NCBI GenBank assembly: GCA_902472315.1
Contig: CABRNM010000045.1
Location: 1 to 10,187 of the forward strand
Source of the DNA: an uncultured Collinsella sp.
GTDB lineage: Bacteria > Actinomycetota > Coriobacteriia > Coriobacteriales > Coriobacteriaceae
DNA length: 10,187 bases
Direction: 5' to 3'
The translations under genes and the position numbers were made by a program. The stretch's first letter is position 1, and the number at the start of each line of letters is the position of its first letter. Under the pieces are notes generated by a model. It made no database searches, was not told the origin of the DNA, and saw only the letters and a program-made list of their open reading frames with translations. Of this stretch, positions 6,179-10,187 are shown piece after piece.

Positions 6179-7095
6179 CCTTTGACCTGTACGACACCGT
6201 CGACTCGTTTATCGCCTATATCGCACGTGTTGAGGGACTTTCTCCCAACACGGTGACGGCCTATGGCTCGAGGCTAGAGCGCTTTGCTGTCTGGTGCGAG
6301 CGCGAGAATATTGATGCCTTCGCTGCCGACGTGCGCACCATTCGTCGCTATCTTGCCGAGCTTTCGCGTGAGCAGGTGGCTCCCCGAACGCTTGCGGCGC
6401 ACCTGTCGGCTATTCGATCTCTCTATCGCTGGATGGCTGCCGAGGGGATTGTCGAGGGCGATGCGGTCTCGGCGATCGCATCGCCCAAGCTGCCACGTGA
6501 CCTGCCGGGCGTCCTTACGACCCAGCAGGTTGAGGCGCTGCTCAAGACGCCTGATACCTCGACGCCCGCGGGACTGCGCGATGCGGCGATGCTTGAGTTG
6601 CTCTATGCCTCCGGCGCGCGAATCTCGGAGCTCGCGGCGCTCAACGTGGAGTCTATTGGTTGGTCCGAGCGAACGCTGCGACTTTGGGGCAAGGGGAGCA
6701 AGGAGCGTATCGTCCCTCTGTATCGTCGCGCACTCGAGGCGACGCGTCTCTATATTGAGGAGGGGAGGCCGGAGTTGCTCGCTCAGGCAAAGCGCCGTGA
6801 CCCCGCTACCGGGCCGCATCCGCTGCTTATATCGGCGCGCGGCAATCGCATGAGTGCCGCCATGCTCAGGCGGCGGTTCCATACGCTGGCGACGCTCGCC
6901 GGCATTCCGGCCGACATCGCCCCGCATGCGATGCGCCATACCTTTGCGACCGATTTGCTCGAGGGCGGTGCGGACCTGCGCTCGGTTCAAGAGCTGCTGG
7001 GCCATGCGAGCCTGTCTACAACGCAGATTTACACGCATCTCACGCCCGATCGGCTCAAACGTGCCGTGGCTCAAGCCCATCCCCGCGGCGAATAG
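6175..7095 (+). CDS. xerC: Tyrosine recombinase XerC; N-terminal start codon abnormal
   Basis: XerC with XerD resolves chromosome dimers at dif. All catalytic residues of the tyrosine recombinase family are visible. Counting from 6175 they are Arg149 (GARISEL), Lys174 (GKGSKER), His251 and Arg254 (PHAMRHTFATDL), His277 (LLGHASLSTTQ) and the nucleophile Tyr286 (IYTHL). The N-terminal core-binding domain begins with VDSFIAYIARVEGLSPNTVTAYGSRL, coded from about 6199, so it starts upstream of the first canonical start, GTG 6253. Translation from 6253 would give 280 residues and lose the first helix. From 6175 the length is 306, near the usual 295-305. Between the in-frame stop at 6067-6069 and 6253 there is no ATG, GTG or TTG. 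Possible starts are ATA 6175, or GTC 6172 if the C at 6174 is really G. Context (core operon, next to trmFO) favours XerC over a mobile-element integrase. Confidence 0.9.
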   Translation: MAFDLYDTVDSFIAYIARVEGLSPNTVTAYGSRLERFAVWCERENIDAFAADVRTIRRYLAELSREQVAPRTLAAHLSAIRSLYRWMAAEGIVEGDAVSAIASPKLPRDLPGVLTTQQVEALLKTPDTSTPAGLRDAAMLELLYASGARISELAALNVESIGWSERTLRLWGKGSKERIVPLYRRALEATRLYIEEGRPELLAQAKRRDPATGPHPLLISARGNRMSAAMLRRRFHTLATLAGIPADIAPHAMRHTFATDLLEGGADLRSVQELLGHASLSTTQIYTHLTPDRLKRAVAQAHPRGE

Positions 7096-7113
7096 TGGCT
7101 GGGACGTCCCGCG

Positions 7114-7135
7114 CCGCACTCAGGTGTGTGGTTTT
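7114..7135 (+). terminator. Weak candidate terminator after xerC
   Basis: CCGCAC (7114-7119) pairs with GTGTGG (7126-7131), including one G-U pair, around a 6-nt loop and is followed by TTTT. It is short and only moderately stable. It is the best candidate for ending the yraN-xerC operon before the rpsB promoter. Confidence 0.35.
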
Positions 7136-7144
7136 GATTGCGGG

Positions 7145-7173
7145 TTGGCAGGAAGAGGCAATCCTGCTATCAT
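7145..7173 (+). promoter_or_regulatory. Strong promoter of rpsB-tsf
   Basis: TTGGCA (7145-7150), a 17-bp spacer and TATCAT (7168-7173), with TG at 7165-7166 one base before the -10 (extended -10 form). Both hexamers and the spacing are close to the sigma-70/sigma-A consensus. The start would fall near 7180, leaving a leader of about 135 nt before rpsB. Confidence 0.82.
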
Positions 7174-7179
7174 TCATCG

Positions 7180-7314
7180 GGTTGCTTCACGGCAACAGGT
7201 TTTTATCACGCACGCGCGGCTACTTCATACCGTGGTGCCCGGGCTTTGGTAGCACATGTCCGGGTTGGTTTTGGAGGATGACCCCGCGCGGAGGCAAACC
7301 ACAGGAGGTTTAAC
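7180..7314 (+). promoter_or_regulatory. Long structured 5' leader of rpsB
   Basis: Several inverted repeats are visible: GTTGC/GCAAC (7181-7185 with 7192-7196), followed after three bases by TTTTT; CCCGG/CCGGG (7238-7242 with 7260-7264); GTGC/GCAC (7235-7238 with 7252-7255), interleaved with the previous pair; and TGGTTT/AAACCA (7266-7271 with 7296-7301), ending one base before the Shine-Dalgarno AGGAGGT (7303-7309). S2 represses rpsB-tsf through the leader in E. coli. A similar role here is inference, and no known leader family was matched. Confidence 0.45.
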
Positions 7315-8043
7315 ATGGCTACCAAGATTAATATCCGCACCCTGCTCGAGGCCGGCTGCCACTTCGGTCACCAGACCCGTCGCTGGAACCCCAAGATGAA
7401 GCCGTTCATCTTCGGTGAGCGCAACGGCATCTACATCCTCGACCTCAAGCAGACCATCCTTGACGCCGACCAGGCCTACACCTTCGTCAAGAACGTTGCC
7501 AAGGGCGGCAACGTGCTGTTCGTCGGCACCAAGAAGCAGGCTCAGGAGGCCGTCAAGAACGCTGCTGAGCGCGCCAACATGCCTTACATCAACCAGCGTT
7601 GGCTCGGCGGTATGCTGACCAACTTCGTCACCATCCGCTCCCGCATCAACCGCATGGAGGAGCTCGAGGCCATGGTCGAGGACGGCCGCATGGCAGTGCT
7701 GCCCAAGAAGGAGCAGGCTGTTCTGGGCAAGGAGCTCACCAAGCTCCAGACCAACCTCGGTGGCGCCCGCGACATGAAGGGTCTGCCCCAGGCTCTGTTC
7801 GTCATCGACACCAAGCGCGAGGAGAACGCCATCAAGGAGGCCCAGCGCCTGAACATCCCCGTCGTCGCTCTGATCGACACCAACTCCGATCCCGACGAGG
7901 TCGAGTACGGCATCCCCTGCAACGATGACGCTATCTCCGCTGTCACCCTTATGTGCGAGCTCATGGCTGACGCCTGCCTCGCCGGCTCTGGCAAGGAGCA
8001 GGTCTCCGAGGCCGAGATGGCCGCTGAGCCCAAGGCCGAGTAA
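7315..8043 (+). CDS. rpsB: 30S ribosomal protein S2
   Basis: Encodes 242 residues, a typical S2 length. S2 binds late in 30S assembly and is needed for S1 docking and initiation in bacteria that have S1. Family signatures are LLEAGCHFGHQTRRWNPKMKPFIFGERNGIYILDL at the N-terminus, LFVGTKKQAQEAV, INQRWLGGMLTNF, and IPVVALIDTNSDPDEVEYGIPCNDDAISAV near the C-terminus, followed by an acidic tail. AGGAGGT (7303-7309) lies 5 nt before the ATG. Codon use is strongly biased to C-ending codons and AAG, fitting high expression. The downstream partner tsf starts 45 nt after the stop, in the nearly universal rpsB-tsf pairing. No hairpin is seen in the short AT-richer gap, so co-transcription is likely. 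Confidence 0.98.
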   Translation: MATKINIRTLLEAGCHFGHQTRRWNPKMKPFIFGERNGIYILDLKQTILDADQAYTFVKNVAKGGNVLFVGTKKQAQEAVKNAAERANMPYINQRWLGGMLTNFVTIRSRINRMEELEAMVEDGRMAVLPKKEQAVLGKELTKLQTNLGGARDMKGLPQALFVIDTKREENAIKEAQRLNIPVVALIDTNSDPDEVEYGIPCNDDAISAVTLMCELMADACLAGSGKEQVSEAEMAAEPKAE

Positions 8044-8088
8044 ATCAGTCCTATTTAAGTCTTTTTCATCTCTTTGAAAGGAACCACA

Positions 8089-8958
8089 ATGGCCCAGATT
8101 ACCGCCGCTATGGTCAAGCAGCTCCGCGAGATGACCGACTCCCCGATGATGGAGTGCAAGAAGGCTCTCGTCGAGGCTGACGGCGACATGGACGCCGCTG
8201 TCGACGTTCTGCGTAAGAACGGCCTTGCCAAGGCTGCCAAGAAGGCTGGCCGTGAGACCAACGAGGGCGCTGTCGCCGCGTTCGTCTCCGAGGATGGCAA
8301 GACCGGCGCTCTGCTCGAGCTCTCCTGCGAGACCGACTTCGTTGGCTCCAACGCCAAGTTCACTGGCTTTGCTTCCAAGGTCGCTGAGGTTGTCGCTACC
8401 ACCGAGCCTGCTGACGTCGACGCTCTGCTCGAGAAGCCGATGGGCGAGGAGACCGTTTCCTCTGAGCTCACCGAGATGATTCACATCATGGGCGAGAACA
8501 TGAAGATCTCCCGCTTCGCTGCCCGCAAGGCCGAGAACGGCGCGCTCGCTTCTTACATCCACATGGGTGGTAAGATCGGCGTCCTCGTCGAGTTCGCCTT
8601 CGAGAAGGCCGAGACCGCTCAGGCTGAGTCCTTCAAGACCTTCGCTCACGACGTTGCCCTTCAGGTTGCTGCCGTCGCCCCGATCTGCGCTACCCGCGAT
8701 CAGGTTCCGGCCGAGACCGTCGAGCACGAGAAGCAGATCTACATGGCGCAGGCTGCCGAGTCCGGCAAGCCCGAGGCTATCCAGGAGAAGATGGCTGTCG
8801 GCCGTCTGGAGAAGTTCTACAAGCAGTCCGTGCTCACCGAGCAGGAGTTCATCAAGGACAGCTCCCTCACCATCAAGAAGTACGCTGAGCAGGTCTCCAA
8901 GGAGCTCGGCGACACCATTACCGTCGTTGCCTTTGACCGTCTGGTCCGTGGCGAGTAA
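8089..8958 (+). CDS. tsf: Translation elongation factor Ts
   Basis: Encodes 289 residues. EF-Ts is the nucleotide-exchange factor that releases GDP from EF-Tu. The N-terminal UBA-like domain (about 1-55) contains VKQLREMTDSPMMECKKALVEADGDMDAAVDVLRKNG; many homologues have TGAGMMDCK where this has TDSPMMECK. The exchange motif CETDFV (80-85, with Asp83 and Phe84) matches the Asp-Phe pair that E. coli EF-Ts inserts near the EF-Tu magnesium site. HDVALQVAA and a C-terminal dimerisation-type region (KFYKQSVLTEQEFIKD) follow. The ATG at 8089 is chosen because GAAAGGA (8076-8082) is 6 nt upstream; an in-frame TTG at 8074 overlaps that site. A strong terminator follows the stop by about 25 nt and closes the rpsB-tsf unit. 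Confidence 0.98.
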   Translation: MAQITAAMVKQLREMTDSPMMECKKALVEADGDMDAAVDVLRKNGLAKAAKKAGRETNEGAVAAFVSEDGKTGALLELSCETDFVGSNAKFTGFASKVAEVVATTEPADVDALLEKPMGEETVSSELTEMIHIMGENMKISRFAARKAENGALASYIHMGGKIGVLVEFAFEKAETAQAESFKTFAHDVALQVAAVAPICATRDQVPAETVEHEKQIYMAQAAESGKPEAIQEKMAVGRLEKFYKQSVLTEQEFIKDSSLTIKKYAEQVSKELGDTITVVAFDRLVRGE

Positions 8959-8981
8959 ATAAGCTCTTGTAGCTGGTAATG

Positions 8982-9016
8982 AGCAGGCTGTGGGTTTTAC
9001 TCACAGCCTGCTTTTT
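8982..9016 (+). terminator. Intrinsic terminator after tsf
   Basis: A perfect 11-bp stem (AGCAGGCTGTG 8982-8992 with 9002-9012), extendable inward, is followed by a T-run (9012-9016). It separates rpsB-tsf from pyrH-frr. Confidence 0.93.
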
Positions 9017-9019
9017 CAT

Positions 9020-9046
9020 GGCTCTTATCAGAGCCTTTGATATCAT
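9020..9046 (+). promoter_or_regulatory. Extended -10 promoter of pyrH with inverted repeat at the -35 position
   Basis: TGATATCAT (9038-9046) is an extended -10 (TG, one base, TATCAT), with no good -35 hexamer at 16-18 bp. The -35 area is instead covered by a perfect inverted repeat, GGCTCT-TATC-AGAGCC (9020-9035). Transcription would start near 9053, about 23 nt before the pyrH start codon. The repeat could be an operator or a second small hairpin after the tsf terminator. Confidence 0.5.
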
Positions 9047-9061
9047 ATTGAGAGTCTAATT

Positions 9062-9069
9062 AAAGGAGG
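9062..9069 (+). promoter_or_regulatory. Ribosome binding site fixing the TTG start of pyrH
   Basis: AAAGGAGG at 9062-9069 is a near-perfect Shine-Dalgarno, 6 nt before the TTG at 9076. No ATG or GTG lies at a suitable distance in frame, so TTG is well supported as the start. Confidence 0.85.
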
Positions 9070-9075
9070 ATCGCT

Positions 9076-9798
9076 TTGTCCGACATCCGATATAAACGCG
9101 TGCTTCTTAAGCTTTCCGGCGAAGCACTGATGGGCGACGGCCAATATGGCATCGACCCCAAGGTTACCGACCATCTTGCCAAGCAGGTCAAGGAGCTGCT
9201 AGCCGTTGGCCATGAGGTCGGCGTCGTTGTCGGCGGCGGCAATATTTTCCGCGGCATGGCCGGCGCTGCCGGTGGCATGGAGCGTGCTCAGGCCGACTAC
9301 ATGGGCATGCTGGCAACCGTTATGAACGCGCTCGCCCTGCAGGATGCCTTCGAGCATAACGATGTTCCCTGCCGCGTGATGAGCGCTATCCAGATGAACG
9401 AGATCTGCGAGCCCTATATTCGCCGTCGCGCCATCAACCACCTTTCCAAGGGCAACGTCGTCATCTTCGCCGCCGGTTCGGGCAATCCGTACTTTACGAC
9501 CGACACCGCCGCGGCTCTTCGTGCGTGCGAGATCGGCGCCGAGATTCTGATCAAGGCCACCAAGGTCGACGGTATCTATGACAAGGATCCCGTCAAGTGC
9601 GCCGATGCCGTCCGCTTTGACAAGATTACCTATCACGAGGTTCTCGTCCGCGGTCTGCAGGTTATGGATTCCACGGCTACGGCACTGTGCCAGGACAACC
9701 GTATGCCGATTTTGGTCCTCAACATCGATGGCGAGGACACCGTCAAGCGCGCGCTTTCGGGTGAGCCCGTCGGCACGCTCGTCTATCAGGAGGATTAA
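9076..9798 (+). CDS. pyrH: Uridylate (UMP) kinase
   Basis: Encodes 240 residues, the usual length. It phosphorylates UMP to UDP with ATP in de novo pyrimidine synthesis; bacterial PyrH is a hexamer of the amino-acid-kinase fold, typically activated by GTP and inhibited by UTP. Motifs: LLKLSGEALMG (10-20, phosphate binding), VVGGGNIFRG (51-60), DYMGMLATVMNALALQ (74-89), ICEPYIRRRAI (110-120), GSGNPYFTTDTAAALRA (134-150) and ATKVDGIYDKDP (161-172). The start is a TTG at 9076, supported by AAAGGAGG 6 nt upstream and by the family N-terminus YKRVLLKLSGEAL. The gene has its own promoter after the tsf terminator, and frr starts 2 nt after its stop, so pyrH and frr form one transcription unit. The frr ribosome binding site lies within the last pyrH codons. 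Confidence 0.98.
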   Translation: MSDIRYKRVLLKLSGEALMGDGQYGIDPKVTDHLAKQVKELLAVGHEVGVVVGGGNIFRGMAGAAGGMERAQADYMGMLATVMNALALQDAFEHNDVPCRVMSAIQMNEICEPYIRRRAINHLSKGNVVIFAAGSGNPYFTTDTAAALRACEIGAEILIKATKVDGIYDKDPVKCADAVRFDKITYHEVLVRGLQVMDSTATALCQDNRMPILVLNIDGEDTVKRALSGEPVGTLVYQED

Positions 9799-9800
9799 GC

Positions 9801-10163
9801 ATGGCAGAGAACATCACCGCCCACATGGACAAGTCGCTCGAGTCCCTCAAGCATAACTTCTCCAAGGTCCGTACCGGCCGCGCCAATGCCAACATTCTGT
9901 CCGACATCACCGTCGATTATTACGGTGTTCCCACGCCGGTCACGCAGGTTGCCGCCGTCAAGACCCCCGAGGCCCACATGCTGCTCATCGAGCCGTGGGA
10001 CAAGGCACTCATCAATGCTATCGTCAAGGCCATCGGCGCTTCCGATCTGGGTATTACCCCCAACTCCGATGGCACCGTCGTTCGTCTTCCGTTCCCGGCT
10101 CCCACTGAGGAGCGCCGTCGCGAGCTCGTCAAGGAGTGCCGCGAGTACGCCGAGCAGGCCAAG
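9801..10163 (+). CDS. frr: Ribosome recycling factor, 3'-truncated by contig end
   Basis: The first 121 codons of a roughly 185-residue protein are present. RRF splits post-termination ribosomes together with EF-G. Visible blocks are KSLESLKHNFSKVRTGRANANIL (11-33, first long helix with the conserved RTGRA), YYGVPTPVTQVAAV (40-53, start of domain II), IEPWDKALINAIVKAI (63-78), LGITPNSDGTVVRLPFPAPTEERR (83-106), and the second helix ELVKECREYAEQAK. The ATG at 9801 has AGGAGG (9788-9793) 7 nt upstream, inside the end of pyrH, which suggests coupling. Real sequence ends at about codon 121. The following in-frame codons (RSEERRVG) come from adapter sequence and should be ignored; homologues typically continue with a VAIRNIRR-type stretch. 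The gene itself is probably intact in the organism. Confidence 0.95.
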
Positions 10164-10187
10164 AGATCGGAAGAGCGTCGTGTAGGG
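10164..10187 (+). other. Illumina TruSeq adapter remnant (sequencing artefact)
   Basis: The last 24 bases begin AGATCGGAAGAGC, the common Illumina TruSeq adapter stem, and continue with GTCGTGTAGGG, as in the universal-adapter read-through sequence. The match is exact to the window end, and RRF homology stops exactly where the adapter starts. This is untrimmed adapter at a contig end, not genomic DNA. Confidence 0.96.

Noticed and set aside
6175..7095. Tyrosine recombinase as a mark of a phage or integrative element
   Set aside because: It sits in a conserved core gene order next to trmFO, has XerC length and motifs, and there is no attachment-site repeat, tRNA or other mobile gene nearby.
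7101..7110. Perfect 10-bp palindrome GGGACGTCCC after xerC
   Set aside because: It is short and GC-rich with no second copy seen near the rpsB promoter, so chance is a sufficient explanation.
6274..7119. Minus-strand open frame opposite xerC, and similar ones at 5258-6031, 3597-4352 and 2755-3549
   Set aside because: All lie fully opposite genes whose catalytic motifs are intact, and their Arg- or His-rich translations look like shadow frames.
8044..8088. Possible terminator or promoter in the rpsB-tsf gap because of its T-rich stretch
   Set aside because: There is no inverted repeat before the T-run and no paired -35/-10; co-transcription of rpsB and tsf is the simplest reading.
7225..8727. 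A 500-codon open frame on the minus strand opposite rpsB and tsf
   Set aside because: It is an antisense shadow of strongly codon-biased, C-ending codons in two certain genes. The protein is a low-complexity Leu/Gly/Asp/Val/His mixture with no recognisable domain, and it spans the rpsB-tsf gap without its own signals.
1..10187. Search for CRISPR arrays, tRNA or rRNA genes, insertion sequences, toxin-antitoxin or defence genes
   Set aside because: No repeated spacer pattern, cloverleaf, transposase motif or defence-type domain was seen, and almost all of the window is accounted for by housekeeping genes.

Overview
The window is about 10.2 kb of high-GC, densely coded bacterial chromosome with every gene on the + strand. 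Gene content and protein style suggest a Coriobacteriia-type actinobacterium, perhaps Collinsella-like. That assignment is inference from GC-rich codon use, gene order and protein style; there is no rRNA or other decisive marker. It is a core housekeeping region. I see no transposase, phage gene, CRISPR array, toxin-antitoxin pair, tRNA or defence system, and I do not think it holds an undescribed multi-gene system.

Layout: (1) 1-263 is the C-terminal end of pyruvate, phosphate dikinase, followed by a hairpin. (2) rplS (ribosomal protein L19) stands alone with its own promoter, a structured leader and a strong terminator. (3) rnhB (RNase HII) follows and ends in a strong terminator. (4) A tightly packed, partly overlapping run yraN-comM-dprA-trmFO-xerC covers 1886-7095 and combines DNA-processing and transformation-type proteins with a tRNA-modifying flavoenzyme and a tyrosine recombinase. 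(5) rpsB-tsf (S2, EF-Ts) has a strong promoter, a roughly 135-nt leader and a terminator. (6) pyrH-frr (UMP kinase, ribosome recycling factor) has its own extended -10 promoter, and frr is cut by the window end.

The order rplS..rnhB..yraN-comM-dprA..xerC..rpsB-tsf..pyrH-frr matches what I recall for Actinobacteria such as Mycobacterium. The trmFO-xerC pair is the arrangement I recall from Firmicutes. Functionally, the blocks join ribosome production and recycling (L19, S2, EF-Ts, RRF), pyrimidine nucleotide supply (PyrH), and DNA handling (RNase HII, YraN, ComM, DprA, XerC).

Two points need the most attention. The last 24 bases (10164-10187) are Illumina adapter sequence rather than genome, so frr is truncated by a contig end and the last eight apparent codons are artefactual. 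xerC has no ATG, GTG or TTG codon where its N-terminus and ribosome binding site require one; a single C at 6174 in place of G would explain this.
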